NCBI RefSeq assembly: GCF_014699005.1
Contig: NZ_JACWZY010000047.1
Coordinates: 1-42,693 of the forward strand
Source of the DNA: Spirosoma profusum
GTDB taxonomy: Bacteria; Bacteroidota; Bacteroidia; Cytophagales; Spirosomataceae
Direction of reading: 5' to 3'
Length of the DNA stretch: 42,693 bases
Shown: positions 6,401 through 14,827 of the stretch, one piece after another
Layout of the letters: the number at the start of each line of letters is the position of its first letter
Position numbering within the stretch: the first letter of the stretch is position 1
Translations under genes and position numbers: made by a program
Notes under the pieces: generated by a model
Told to the model about the DNA's origin: nothing
Databases searched by the model: none
The model's input: the letters and a program-made list of their open reading frames with translations, nothing else

Positions 6401-9229
6401 AGCAGGATAACTGCCCACGTCGGGGTCGGGGTTGGTAGGGTGGGGGGTGAAGTTGCCTGACCCATTGTTAAGCCGCACACTCACCGTATTGCTATAAGCG
6501 TTAGCCGCGATGAAGTCCAGGTCGCCATCCCCGTCCACATCCCCCAACACCACACTTTGGGGATAACTGCCCACGGCGGGGTTGGGGTTGGTGGCGGGGG
6601 CGGTGAAGTTGCCCGACCCATTGTTGAGCCGCACATTTACGTTATCGTACCCAGTGGCCGTCAGCAGGTCCAGGTCGCCATCCCCATCCACATCCCCCAA
6701 CACCACACTATGGGGACCATAGCTCACGGTGGGGTTGGGGTTGGTGGGGTGGGGGGTAAAGTTGCCCGACCCGTCGTTGAGCCGCACACTCACGTTATCG
6801 CTATAAGCGTTAGTCGCAATGAAGTCCAGGTCGCCATCACCGTCCACATCCCCCAGCGCTACACTTTGAGGATGACTGCCCACAGCGGGGTTGGGGTTGG
6901 TGGCGGGGGCGGTGAAATTGCCCGACCCGTCGTTGAGCCGCACACTCACGTTATCGCTACCTAGGTTAGCCGTCAACAGGTCCAGGTCGCCATCCCCGTC
7001 CACATCCCCCAACACCACACTCCTGGGGCCACTGCCCACGGCGGGGGCGGGGTTGGTGGGGTGGGGGGTGAAGTTGCCCGACCCATTGTTGAGCAAAACA
7101 CTCACCGTACTGCTACCTAGGTTAGCCGTCAGCAGGTCCAGGTCGCCATCCCCGTCCACATCCCCTAACACCACACTCCAGGGAAGATTGCCCACGGCGG
7201 GGTTGGGGTTAGTGGGGTGGGGGGTGAAGTTGCCCGACCCATTGTTGAGCCGCACACTTACGTTATCGCCAAAAATAGCCGTCAGCAGGTCCAGGTCGCC
7301 ATCCCCGTCCACATCCCCCAACACCACACTATGGGGAGTAACGCCTACGGCGGGGTTGGGGTTGGTGGCGGGGGCAGTGAAGTTGCCACCGCCCGTACCG
7401 CCCACCCCCACCGTAAACTGATGCACCTGCCCCCGGACCAGGTTTGCGCCCGCGCTGCTCTGGGCCTGGGAGGTCACTGTGGTCAGGATCGTTTCACCCG
7501 GCCGGAAGTTAGTGGTCGGATCAAAGGTAAGCGTGTTGCCGCTGGCACTGGTGCTGCCCCCCTGTCCGTTGCGGAGTTGGCCGCCCCGTTGCTGGCTGAA
7601 GACCCGCACGGCTCCCAGTGTAGCGGTGCCGTTGCTGATGGGGTGGTTAAAGGTGATGGCTACGTTGGTGCTGGCCGGGGCGTTATGCCCGTTGCGGGCG
7701 GGGTTCAGGGCCGTGTAACGGATGGGCGAAGCGGGATCCACCGGCTGGACAAAGGCCGGACTTTCTCCCGAACAGCCGTTGGCATCAGTGGCTCGCACGG
7801 TGATGGTGAAGCTGCCACTCTGGGTAGGCGTGCCCGACAGCACACCCGTGGTGGACAAACTCAGCCCCGGGGGCAAGCTGCCGCTGGCCAGACTGTAGCT
7901 GTAGGGACCACTGCCCCCCCCAGCGGTGAAGGACGACGGGCCGAAGACTTCCCCCACCGTTGCCGTGTTTACGCTGGGAATGGTCACGGTGAGTCCCCCA
8001 GCCCCCTGATACTCGTAGGCCCCCATATCGATGCGGCTACCATATATTCTAGCGTTGCCCGCTAAGTCAGTGGCGCTGGTGTTGGCCGTATTGTCCCCCG
8101 TATTGACGGCCGGGCTACAATTGTAGATCTGCCCATCACTGCCGCTTACAAAGGGGGAGACGGTCGTGGTTAGGTTGCCCGTTCCACTGACGTAGCCCGT
8201 CACTGAGGCCTGGAAGAGGCTATATTGGGTGTTGATCGTGGCTTGAAAGTTGTAAAACGTGCTGGCCCCGCCGTTGCCCCACACCACGCAGTTGGTTAGC
8301 GTAGAGCCGCTGTTGCCCTGGTAGCCGGTACTGTAGATAGCCCCGCCAGCGGTAGCGCTATTGCTTTGAAAGGAACAGTTGATCAGACTGGAACGGCCAG
8401 TTCCTTGGTAGCCAGCGTTGTAGATAGCCCCCCCATTGGTGGCCGTGTTGCTTTGAAAGGAACAGTTGATCAGACTGGGATTGCTGTTGCCGCCTACACT
8501 ACCATCGCTGAGGATGGCCCCCCCCCGATCGGATGCAGCGTTTCGCTGAAAAGCACAATTGATCAGGCTGGGACTGCTGCTGCCACCTGTATAACCAGCG
8601 TTGGCGATGGCTCCGCCAGCCGTTGCGCTATTGCCTTGAAACAGACAGTTGCGAATCAACGGGCTACACGTGTTACCCGTGCCACTGCCATTGTTGTACA
8701 TGCCCCCACCGGTATCATCGGGAGAAACACTTCCATTGGCATTGCCCCCGGTAATCACAAACCCATCCAGCACAGCGGTGGTGGTCAGTCCTACAGGATT
8801 GCTAATGACATGGTAGCTATTATCGGCAGTCGTAGCCGGGTCACCAAGTTCGCCACTCAGGGTGGTGGACAAAGGGCGGGTCAGCACGCGTTGGTTCAGG
8901 GTGGTTTCGGTACCCACAAAGCCCCCGTAGATGGCTACCCCGTTCTTCATGGCAAAGCTTATGGTACGGTTACTGGTGCTGGTGGGTTTGTAGGTGCCGG
9001 TGGCTACCCACACCTGATCGCCCGAAGCACTGGCGTTGATCATGGCCTGCAAATCCCCGCTGGCATTGGTCCACGCACTGCCGTTGCCCGTGCCGCCAGC
9101 TTTAACGTAGCGGATGGTAGGCGTTTGGGCTAAAGCGGTGCTTATACTAACCAGCAACAGTAGGAACGTGTAGAAAAGACGGTCAGCAGACCAGGGAGAA
9201 AAACCAGGAAGAAGTAGTCGTGTTTGCAT
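3434..9229 (-). CDS. Giant secreted Pmp-type beta-helix / FG-GAP repeat protein
   Basis: This is an extracellular or cell-surface protein of 1931 residues. The ATG at 9229 is preferred over a GTG 33 bases upstream because it leads directly into the signal peptide (hydrophobic core before ALAQ, residue 34). The order is: right-handed beta-helix of the chlamydial-Pmp/choice-of-anchor type, about 38-410, with repeated GG(A/G)IxN and CxFQxN motifs; putative-Ig domain 412-490; SbsA-like Ig domain 503-612; seven 52-residue FG-GAP/VCBS repeats 613-973; a second nearly identical SbsA-like domain 977-1087; seven more FG-GAP repeats 1088-1448; several PKD/Ig-like domains to about 1856; and a C-terminal domain 1858-1931 shared with two other proteins in this window. 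Each FG-GAP unit carries DVDGDGDLD, a calcium-binding loop. Adhesion or glycan binding is likely; no enzyme site is seen. There is no standard T9SS sorting tail. Confidence 0.92.
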   Translation of the reverse strand: MQTRLLLPGFSPWSADRLFYTFLLLLVSISTALAQTPTIRYVKAGGTGNGSAWTNASGDLQAMINASASGDQVWVATGTYKPTSTSNRTISFAMKNGVAIYGGFVGTETTLNQRVLTRPLSTTLSGELGDPATTADNSYHVISNPVGLTTTAVLDGFVITGGNANGSVSPDDTGGGMYNNGSGTGNTCSPLIRNCLFQGNSATAGGAIANAGYTGGSSSPSLINCAFQRNAASDRGGAILSDGSVGGNSNPSLINCSFQSNTATNGGAIYNAGYQGTGRSSLINCSFQSNSATAGGAIYSTGYQGNSGSTLTNCVVWGNGGASTFYNFQATINTQYSLFQASVTGYVSGTGNLTTTVSPFVSGSDGQIYNCSPAVNTGDNTANTSATDLAGNARIYGSRIDMGAYEYQGAGGLTVTIPSVNTATVGEVFGPSSFTAGGGSGPYSYSLASGSLPPGLSLSTTGVLSGTPTQSGSFTITVRATDANGCSGESPAFVQPVDPASPIRYTALNPARNGHNAPASTNVAITFNHPISNGTATLGAVRVFSQQRGGQLRNGQGGSTSASGNTLTFDPTTNFRPGETILTTVTSQAQSSAGANLVRGQVHQFTVGVGGTGGGNFTAPATNPNPAVGVTPHSVVLGDVDGDGDLDLLTAIFGDNVSVRLNNGSGNFTPHPTNPNPAVGNLPWSVVLGDVDGDGDLDLLTANLGSSTVSVLLNNGSGNFTPHPTNPAPAVGSGPRSVVLGDVDGDGDLDLLTANLGSDNVSVRLNDGSGNFTAPATNPNPAVGSHPQSVALGDVDGDGDLDFIATNAYSDNVSVRLNDGSGNFTPHPTNPNPTVSYGPHSVVLGDVDGDGDLDLLTATGYDNVNVRLNNGSGNFTAPATNPNPAVGSYPQSVVLGDVDGDGDLDFIAANAYSNTVSVRLNNGSGNFTPHPTNPDPDVGSYPASVVLGDVDGDGDLDLLTANTNSDNVSVRLNQLADLTITTLSPARNGRNAPASTNVAITFNHPISNGTATLGAVRVFSQQRGGQLRNGQGGSTSASGNTLTFDPTTNFRPGETILTTVTSQAQSSAGANLVRGQVHQFTVGVGGTGGGNFTAPATNPNPAVGSGPQSVALGDVDGDGDLDFIAANAYSNTVSVRLNSGSGNFTAPATNPNPAVGNGPQSVALGDVDGDGDLDLLTANLGSSTVSVLLNNGSGNFTAPATNPNPAVGSGPWIVVLGDVDGDGDLDLLTANINSLTVSIRLNNGSGSFTPHPTNPNPAVGSGTRGVVLGDVDGDGDLDFITANSGDDNVSVRLNDGSGNFTAPATNPNPAVGDGPISVMLGDVDGDGDLDLLTANRNSNTVSVRLNNGSGNFTAPATNPNPAVGSYPQSVVLGDVDGDGDLDLLTANANSNTVSVLLNNGSGNFTPHPTTPAVGNGPTNVALGDVDGDGDLDFIAANASSDNVSVRLNQPLAPTIAGFAVTVNPVCVNSPITFTATVGSLTGAYTYTLTNGTSGAPTSTITGSSSNTAFSQNLIASSANLQSFTLTVSNNGQTTTATTTLTVNTPPTASLQASGPLTCTTTSVTLTASGGATYSFSGPGLVSQDPVSGTAVANASGLYSVTVTSAGGCSATATTSLSSNTTPPTATILTPASTTITCTTTSISLTATGGGTYRWDNTSTNAVRSITTGGTYSLTVTAPNGCTALTTQAIAIDTPPPSASIAQSSATLSCTTSSVSLSAVGSGTYRWSTGATTSSISVSAAGTYSLSLTGANGCLATASTNVSYQNCPPAVANTISSQSATVGTAFSYTIPANTFTDPETPNSLTLSVTGLPATLSFVSPNTITGVPSTTVGSPFAITVVAVDGSGGSVSTVFSLNVVNSSGCGNMYTLKSGTWNDGSVWSCGRVPVSTDVVTLNHTVSLPASYQGQALRVIYSPGSRLVLSATSQLRLGGN
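4885..7385 (-). repeat. Fourteen tandem FG-GAP coding repeats (156-nt units)
   Basis: Two blocks of seven 156-nt units (about 4885-5965 and 6310-7385) encode 52-residue repeats. Each unit centres on GDVDGDGDLD and alternates between NFTAPATNPNPAVG and NFTPHPTNPNPAVG versions. Units are highly similar at DNA level, so copy-number change by recombination is plausible. Confidence 0.9.
5966..6290 (-). repeat. Near-identical internal direct repeat, copy 2 (partner at 7390-7714)
   Basis: About 320 bases encoding an SbsA-like Ig domain are repeated at 7390-7714 with only a few mismatches (for example GATTTGCG versus GGTTTGCG, and changes near the outer end). Such identity inside one gene indicates recent duplication or gene conversion of a 'domain plus seven FG-GAP repeats' block. 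Confidence 0.85.
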
Positions 9230-9429
9230 AGACCAAGTCAAAAGATTGAGAGCAGCCACCACCCGTTAACAGACGGATCGGACAGCCCCAAAAACCGGCG
9301 GATGTAGAGGGCGTAGTAAAGCCAAAATCCTCATTCATCGCTAGGGCAAGATTAGGGGTTTCGTCAGGGAGTGACTCGGAGATTTCACCCAAAAACTCGG
9401 AGAATTGTCCCACCCGGGAGTGAAAGCGA

Positions 9430-12400
9430 TTATTTTTTGTTTACATCCCGGTAATGACTGGGCGAGAGGCCGAATTCCTCGGCAAAGACCCGGCCGAAGT
9501 AACTAGGGTCCTGAAAGCCAACCGCATCGGCTATCTGGGCAATGTTCAGGTCAGGTAACAGGAGTAATTCTTTGGCTTTTTGCAGGCGCAGTGTTCGCAG
9601 ATACCGGTTCATCGATAGACCCGTCAGGGCGGTCATCTTGCGGTGCAGGGCGGTCCGACTCGTCCCCATCAACGCGCAGATCATATCGATATCCAGCGCC
9701 GGGTTATCCAGTTGCGGCAGTACGTGGCTGCGTAGCCTGAACAGGAACTGGTCTTCCCCTGGCTCTGGCGCTTCGTCCGGAATCGGCTCGGCTACGCCCA
9801 GGGCTAGTTGACCATAATAGCGCTGCAACCGGTGCCGGCTCTGGAGCAGGTTACTCAATACGACCAGCAATTCATCGTGCGAGAAGGGCTTCACCAGGTA
9901 GGCATCTGCCCCCCGGCGCAACCCCGCGATGCGATCACTCACCGCAGCTCTGGCCGTCAGTAGTACAATGGGAATATGGCTGGTTCGTTCATCTTGCTTC
10001 AGGGTATCACAGAGCGCAAAGCCATCCTTGATCGGCATCATCACATCACTCAGAACCAGGTCTGGAATGGTCGCCAGCGCCTGGTCAATACCGACCTGCC
10101 CATTTTCGGCCCGAACTACCTGGTATTCATCCCGCAGGCAGATCTGAATATACGTGGCTACGTCGTCATTGTCTTCCACCAATAAAACCACGGGCCGCTC
10201 ACTGGCCACCTCCGGCGAGGGGACGATCCACTCGGTTTGGGCTGGGTTTATGGGTGCCAGTGCGGGAGCTTCCTCTTTCGCCAGGGGTGCCCGACGGGTC
10301 AGGGGAAAACGGACAACAAACTCAGCTCCCCCACTGGAAAGGGCTTTCCCCGAATCGGTCAACCAGGGTTGGCCGGGTCCTTCCTGACCGGGCACATCCA
10401 TGCGGGGCCGATCCAGGCCGGGCCGATTACGAACGGCCAGACCACCCTGCATCAGCCCTACCAATTCCCGAACCAGCGAGAGGCCAATGCCGGTACTACC
10501 GCCCGATGTGCTCGGTGGGTTCTCAGCCGACCGCGGCCCGACCGAACCGTCGGACTGCTGATAGAAGCGGTCAAAGATCCTCGACAGACTGGCGGGCTCG
10601 ATGCCAGGTCCGGTATCGCTCACGGTGATTTGAATCCACGGCTGATCGAGGTGGCTACTTGGGCTAAGTTCTTCGTGGTATCCTGCCGCCGTGAGCGGAT
10701 GCCAGTTGTCCTGAACGGCAACGCTATAGATTACCTGCCCGCCCGTAGGGGTAAATCTTAGGGCATTGGCCAGCAGGTTCGCCACAATATCCTGCAGTTT
10801 ATCTTTGTTGAAGTCGGCTTCACAGTACGTATCACTGGACTGAAACTGTAGCTGCACCCCTTTCGCCTGAGCGATGGTATGGAACGACTCTCCGACGTAG
10901 CGGACGAAGCTGACCAGATCGGCCCGTTCGAGGTGAAGCGGCATCTCTCCGGCTTCGAGTTTAGAGAGGTCCAGTATCTGGTTGATCAGCCGTAGTAAGT
11001 TGCTGCCATTACGCTCAATAAGGCTGGCCATCTGTCGCAGCTCGGGGTCGATCTTCTGGTTCAGGCTGGCTGCCATGCCCAGAATCACGGTGAGGGGCGT
11101 CCGAAATTCATGCGAGATGTTCGCAAAAAAACGTGATTTGGTTTCGTCGAGTCGTCGTAAGTCCTGTGCCTGCTGCGCAATAAGCTCCGTGGCCGCTTTG
11201 ATCTGGGTCTGAAGCCGGGTTTGTTCCTGCTGGTATCGCCAGGCCCGCCACTGGCCCCACCCCCATACCAAACCGATCAGCAAAAACAGCATGAGCAAGA
11301 GAAACCAGCTGCGCAGATAAAACGGGCGTTGAACGATGACCTGGATAGCCAGGTTCGCCGACGACATCTGCCCATCGGCCGCCTGCCCTTTCACCAGCAA
11401 CTGGTACTCGCCATAGGGTAAATTGCCCAACCGGAGTGAAGGCTCGGTCTGATACGTCCACTCGTTGTCCAATCCCGTAAACTGGTAAGCGTATACATTT
11501 TTGGGAGCGTCGGCATAATTAAGCAGCGCAAAGTCCAGTACGCTCGTACGATCACCGGGGTGGAGAATGATCCGGTTGCTTTTGATCAGTTCTTCGGTTT
11601 TGTCGACCAGCTTGTCCAGTGAATTATCAAACTGACGGAACGAGACGATACGTAGTGGAATGGTGGGCTGGGGTTTTTCCCGTTCGAAATCCTGGGGATC
11701 AAACGAAGTAATTCCGTTCAGGCCACCGAAATAAAGATGGCCGCTCTGGTCCTGAAAATGAGCAATGCGGTTAAATTCATTGTGCGTAATGCCGTCCTGA
11801 ACCGTGTACGACCGGGTTGTCATCCGGACCGGATCAAACTGCATAATGCCATAATCGCTGCTCAGCCACAGATGGCCCCGCCGGTCGGCATACACGGCGT
11901 AAATGTTATCGTTCGACAATCCCTCGGTACGCCTGAACTGCCGGTAGCTGTTCTGCTGGCGGTCCCACCGAATAAGCCCGGCATTCGCCGTTGCCAGCCA
12001 ATACAGGCCTTGAGGATCCTGGTAAACATGCTGATAATTATCAGTAGGCAGCCGAAAGCGCCCCTTGCCTCCACTCCAGTAGCGAGCCACGATACCCTTT
12101 GACGGATCAACCGTGTATAAACCCGCAGTCGAACAGATCCAGACGGTGCTCTGCCGGTCGGTACCGATGTAGAGGACATGCGACTTGGCTAGTTCAGGAA
12201 ACTGGTTGTAACGGCTAAACGGTAAAACTTGTCCCGTTTTGGTCTCAACGAGCCAGAGACCTGAAATGCCGCCCGCCAGAAAGTGCTGGTTACTCAATGG
12301 ATAGAATGTCCAGATCGATCCGCCATTAGGCAATGGAGATTGCGAATGCGTACCAGTTCGAATGTCATAGGTGACTAAGTTTAGCTGGCCTATCAGCAGT

Positions 12401-13611
12401 TTCCCCGGCTGGCTAGTGATTAAGCCGTAAGAAATATTGCTCATCAACTGCTTTTTTGCCGATTCACCCGACAGGTTGTCGCTAAACAAACCTGTCTTTT
12501 CCAGGTTCGCATATAGCTTATCCCCAACAACGGAGATACCCCGAATAGCTGCTGTCTTTACCTGAATATTGGTTGGCTCATAAAAGAAGCGGTGAAAATA
12601 GTTTTCAGCTACTTTAACCTGATACACACCGAAACTGGTCCCTAACCACATCCAGCCGTTTCTGTCGGCGAAAAAACAGCGATTATCAATCGACTGACCC
12701 GCCAGTTGCTCCTTCAAATCCAGCAGGGTTCCTGTGGTTGGGCTTAGCAGCCGGGTGCCTGTCCAAATCAATCCGCTACGATCAAATGCATAATAAATCG
12801 GCGAGAAAAACGCGGTTCTTCCTTGCCGCAAAGAAGTCGGTAATTGGCGTCGGTTCCCCAACTGATCTACACTATATTGTACTCCCTGGAGATCGGTGTT
12901 CGAGCTGTAGATCGTATAGAAAAATTCGATACCCGCATGGGGCTGGCCTAAACAGACGTAAATGGTGCCTGGATCATGTCGAAAGGTGTGAAGAACACGA
13001 CCATCTGCGGTTAGTTCGACCAGTTGATTCCCATCAGCGACGGCCCATACGGTGTTACGGGCGGTAACGTGGTGAATAACCAGATTCTTATAGTGGGCAA
13101 GGGGCACGTAGCGTAGACCTGATTTGGGGTGGTAGGATGTTAGGATAGCAGGTTGATAACTGGCGAAGAAAATCGTGCCATCAGGGCTACCAAACAATTT
13201 CTGCCCGGTAATCAGGGAGCTGGTCAGAGGATGCTTTTTAAACTTCTTTTCGAATGAAACGGCCGTGCCCGTCAGCGGATTAAACAGGGTAATCGGCGTC
13301 TTACTTTCCGTATAATCGCCCATAAGCCACAAAAGGCCATCGGCATCCTGGGCAATAGACTGTATCTCATCGAAGTCGAGCCCGTTACGGTCTTTGGTGT
13401 AGGTGGTGAATTTGAGTCCATCGAATCGGTTCAGCCCGAACTTGGTACCAAACCACATAAAGCCCCGCCGGTCCTGGAAAATAGCGTTTACCTCCCGATG
13501 TGATAAGCCGTTTTCAGGGCCATACTGTTGTACAGACGAGGCAAATTGCTGGGCCTGTGCCACCGAACAAAGCGAGAGTAGTATTCCCAGAATAAAGCTT
13601 ACCGCTTTCAA
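9430..13611 (-). CDS. Hybrid two-component system sensor/regulator (HTCS)
   Basis: This inner-membrane one-protein signalling system of 1393 residues senses in the periplasm and regulates transcription in the cytoplasm. The order is: signal peptide 1-20; Reg_prop beta-propeller blades about 30-660 (repeated DRxGxxWxGT); Y_Y_Y domain about 690-755; transmembrane helix about 765-788; HisKA with phosphorylatable H834 in NISHEFRTP; HATPase with G boxes near 1003 (DTGPGIE) and 1044 (TGIGLSLV); receiver 1140-1255 with D1189 in LSDVMMP; and an AraC-type HTH 1300-1393. The length is typical for the family. HTCS proteins usually bind oligosaccharides and activate neighbouring polysaccharide loci; no SusC/D pair is present here. 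It lies 200 bases upstream of the giant secreted protein on the same strand, so that gene is the obvious candidate target. Confidence 0.96.
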   Translation of the reverse strand: MKAVSFILGILLSLCSVAQAQQFASSVQQYGPENGLSHREVNAIFQDRRGFMWFGTKFGLNRFDGLKFTTYTKDRNGLDFDEIQSIAQDADGLLWLMGDYTESKTPITLFNPLTGTAVSFEKKFKKHPLTSSLITGQKLFGSPDGTIFFASYQPAILTSYHPKSGLRYVPLAHYKNLVIHHVTARNTVWAVADGNQLVELTADGRVLHTFRHDPGTIYVCLGQPHAGIEFFYTIYSSNTDLQGVQYSVDQLGNRRQLPTSLRQGRTAFFSPIYYAFDRSGLIWTGTRLLSPTTGTLLDLKEQLAGQSIDNRCFFADRNGWMWLGTSFGVYQVKVAENYFHRFFYEPTNIQVKTAAIRGISVVGDKLYANLEKTGLFSDNLSGESAKKQLMSNISYGLITSQPGKLLIGQLNLVTYDIRTGTHSQSPLPNGGSIWTFYPLSNQHFLAGGISGLWLVETKTGQVLPFSRYNQFPELAKSHVLYIGTDRQSTVWICSTAGLYTVDPSKGIVARYWSGGKGRFRLPTDNYQHVYQDPQGLYWLATANAGLIRWDRQQNSYRQFRRTEGLSNDNIYAVYADRRGHLWLSSDYGIMQFDPVRMTTRSYTVQDGITHNEFNRIAHFQDQSGHLYFGGLNGITSFDPQDFEREKPQPTIPLRIVSFRQFDNSLDKLVDKTEELIKSNRIILHPGDRTSVLDFALLNYADAPKNVYAYQFTGLDNEWTYQTEPSLRLGNLPYGEYQLLVKGQAADGQMSSANLAIQVIVQRPFYLRSWFLLLMLFLLIGLVWGWGQWRAWRYQQEQTRLQTQIKAATELIAQQAQDLRRLDETKSRFFANISHEFRTPLTVILGMAASLNQKIDPELRQMASLIERNGSNLLRLINQILDLSKLEAGEMPLHLERADLVSFVRYVGESFHTIAQAKGVQLQFQSSDTYCEADFNKDKLQDIVANLLANALRFTPTGGQVIYSVAVQDNWHPLTAAGYHEELSPSSHLDQPWIQITVSDTGPGIEPASLSRIFDRFYQQSDGSVGPRSAENPPSTSGGSTGIGLSLVRELVGLMQGGLAVRNRPGLDRPRMDVPGQEGPGQPWLTDSGKALSSGGAEFVVRFPLTRRAPLAKEEAPALAPINPAQTEWIVPSPEVASERPVVLLVEDNDDVATYIQICLRDEYQVVRAENGQVGIDQALATIPDLVLSDVMMPIKDGFALCDTLKQDERTSHIPIVLLTARAAVSDRIAGLRRGADAYLVKPFSHDELLVVLSNLLQSRHRLQRYYGQLALGVAEPIPDEAPEPGEDQFLFRLRSHVLPQLDNPALDIDMICALMGTSRTALHRKMTALTGLSMNRYLRTLRLQKAKELLLLPDLNIAQIADAVGFQDPSYFGRVFAEEFGLSPSHYRDVNKK

Positions 13612-13668
13612 GTTGACTAATAATGCGAACTAAATCAGTCTGTAAGTTCGCTCATTTGTATTAAACTA

Positions 13669-13697
13669 GCTATAAATTCTATTCTAGAATTTATAGC
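13669..13697. promoter_or_regulatory. Perfect 13-bp inverted repeat upstream of the HTCS gene
   Basis: GCTATAAATTCTA and its exact complement TAGAATTTATAGC are separated by three bases, 58 bases upstream of the HTCS start. There is no T-tract on either side, so an operator is more likely than a terminator. It could also be the scar of a small mobile element, because the VOC remnant starts immediately to the right. Confidence 0.5.
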
Positions 13698-13700
13698 ATC

Positions 13701-13853
13701 TTAGGGTTTGAAGTGGAAGATGTGGGTGCGATAGCGGCCCGCTTACAAGAGCAGGGTGGGCAACTGGAACGAAGCAATCAAATGGATTGGGGTGAATCCG
13801 TTGACGGCCGGGATTTGGATGGTCATCGGGTAACGATCTACCGCAGACGTTAA
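13701..13853 (+). pseudogene. 3' remnant of a VOC (glyoxalase/bleomycin-resistance) family gene
   Basis: An open frame of 50 codons ends with TAA at 13851. It reads FEVEDVGAIAARLQEQGG, then WGES, then DLDGHRVTIYRR. This matches the last third of vicinal-oxygen-chelate proteins, where the final strand carries D(P/L)DGH and the metal-binding glutamate/tyrosine pattern. No start codon or upstream part of the domain is present: the frame runs directly into the 13-bp inverted repeat at 13669-13697. It therefore appears to be a 5'-truncated gene left behind by a deletion or insertion. Its own terminator (13876-13920) is still in place. Confidence 0.65.
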
Positions 13854-13875
13854 TCGATTCGTTGCGAACCGTAGG

Positions 13876-13920
13876 GGGTAACTGATAAAAATGGTTCTTT
13901 CTATCAGTTACCCTTATTTT
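13876..13920 (+). terminator. Terminator behind the VOC remnant
   Basis: The 12-bp stem GGGTAACTGATA / TATCAGTTACCC has a 14-base loop and is followed by TTATTTT. It sits 22 bases after the remnant's stop codon, the expected place for its original intrinsic terminator. Confidence 0.7.
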
Positions 13921-14162
13921 ACGAAATCTCGTTAAACGCTCCTGCTTGAGATAATTTACATTCATGTAGCTGCTTCAATAATGGTCCATTCAAAATGGCA
14001 TTCGATCCATACTATTGGCACGCCATTAAACCCCAGATACATAATGGCGTCTAAACCAATGATGCTCACCAGCTACTACATACTGATAAGCTGTCTGGGT
14101 ATCATTTTAGAAGGGCTTTACCGGGTAGCCCCGTAAAACTTGTACGACTTTAACCAGAACCA

Positions 14163-14186
14163 TGCACGGCGTCAAGACGCCGTGCA
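14163..14186 (+). promoter_or_regulatory. 10-bp perfect hairpin in the leader of the 14199 gene
   Basis: TGCACGGCGT and ACGCCGTGCA flank a CAAG loop and end 12 bases before the ATG at 14199. A GC-rich stem so close to the start could mask translation initiation or be an operator; alternatively it is a terminator without a T-tract. The gap 13966-14162 holds nothing else I recognise. Confidence 0.45.
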
Positions 14187-14198
14187 GCATCCCAATGA

Positions 14199-14624
14199 AT
14201 GAATAAAATAGAACCTGACTCAGGTGGTCAAAAACGTAATTACCACCTCGAATTGCCCGCACAATTCACCAGTTGGAACCAATTTTATGATGAGTTAACT
14301 CGGTTGGCGTTCATTCAGCCGGCCACCACTACCATTCGCATCAAAGTCTTCCAGTCAGCCCATACCCTGAAGGATGGCGAAAGTCTTTCTCTGTATTTAA
14401 CTTATGAGCGTCAGCATATTGAGCGGATGTGTCTGGAGGAATTGCGTAAAGAACGATCCAATCAACCAAGCTATCTGTTAACCGTTCAGGAGGTAGAGCA
14501 ACTAATTGGGATCGTTAGCAATCAAGCCTCCCGAATCGGTGATTGGGATTTACTGGTCAAGCTCAATGAGCTATTACGTTATAAGCAGCAACGGGATATA
14601 AACCAAAGCAACAATCATATATAG
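14199..14624 (+). CDS. Hypothetical protein, 141 aa
   Basis: No family is recognised. The protein is soluble and charged, without signal peptide or membrane segment. The middle (residues 60-95) is a lysine/glutamate-rich helical stretch, and the C-terminal half (98-130) reads as two amphipathic helices with QEVEQLIGIVSNQ. The ATG at 14199 directly follows a strong GC hairpin. It stands alone, divergent from the HTCS gene and followed by repeat copy R3. A conserved Spirosoma-type accessory protein is as much as can be said. Confidence 0.6.
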   Translation: MNKIEPDSGGQKRNYHLELPAQFTSWNQFYDELTRLAFIQPATTTIRIKVFQSAHTLKDGESLSLYLTYERQHIERMCLEELRKERSNQPSYLLTVQEVEQLIGIVSNQASRIGDWDLLVKLNELLRYKQQRDINQSNNHI

Positions 14625-14697
14625 CCTGGGCAGTAGATGACTTTGTGAATCCCCAAACATCCTATCGTTTTAACAAGAAAAGTGCTTTTCACTTTAT

Positions 14698-14767
14698 CTC
14701 TTCAAACCCTCCCACTTGAGACGAAGCAGCATTCATGTGTTTGCTTCTTAATTGGGGCGTTTTAAGG
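14698..14767 (+). repeat. Dispersed intergenic repeat, copy R3
   Basis: This full-length copy runs from a left end with ACCCTCCCACTTGAGACGAA to a right end with TTGGGGCGTTTTAAGG. The following 55 bases (up to the start codon at 14828) are also shared with the flank of copy R5. Confidence 0.9.
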
Positions 14768-14827
14768 AACAGTATTTAGCCTGATATTCCGTACTTTGGC
14801 TATCATACAACTAATTATTCAATAGCT
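14768..14827 (+). promoter_or_regulatory. Promoter-like leader shared with the 20863-20925 leader
   Basis: ACAGTATTTAGC, TTCCGTACTTTGGCTA and the following CA-rich stretch are nearly identical to the leader after copy R5. TACTTTGG resembles the Bacteroidota -7 element TAnnTTTG with one base fewer. In both places the similarity stops at the start codon of an unrelated gene. Confidence 0.6.

Noticed and set aside
4800..8065. Long plus-strand open frames opposite the giant FG-GAP gene (SRSRSPSPSTSP-type products)
   Set aside because: They are antisense shadows of the repetitive coding sequence with low-complexity products and no starts of their own.
9183..9413. 76-codon minus-strand frame upstream of the giant gene
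   Set aside because: It overlaps the start of the giant gene in another frame and shows no recognisable features.
9430..13611. A polysaccharide utilisation locus around the HTCS regulator
   Set aside because: No SusC/SusD pair, glycoside hydrolase or lyase is present in the window.
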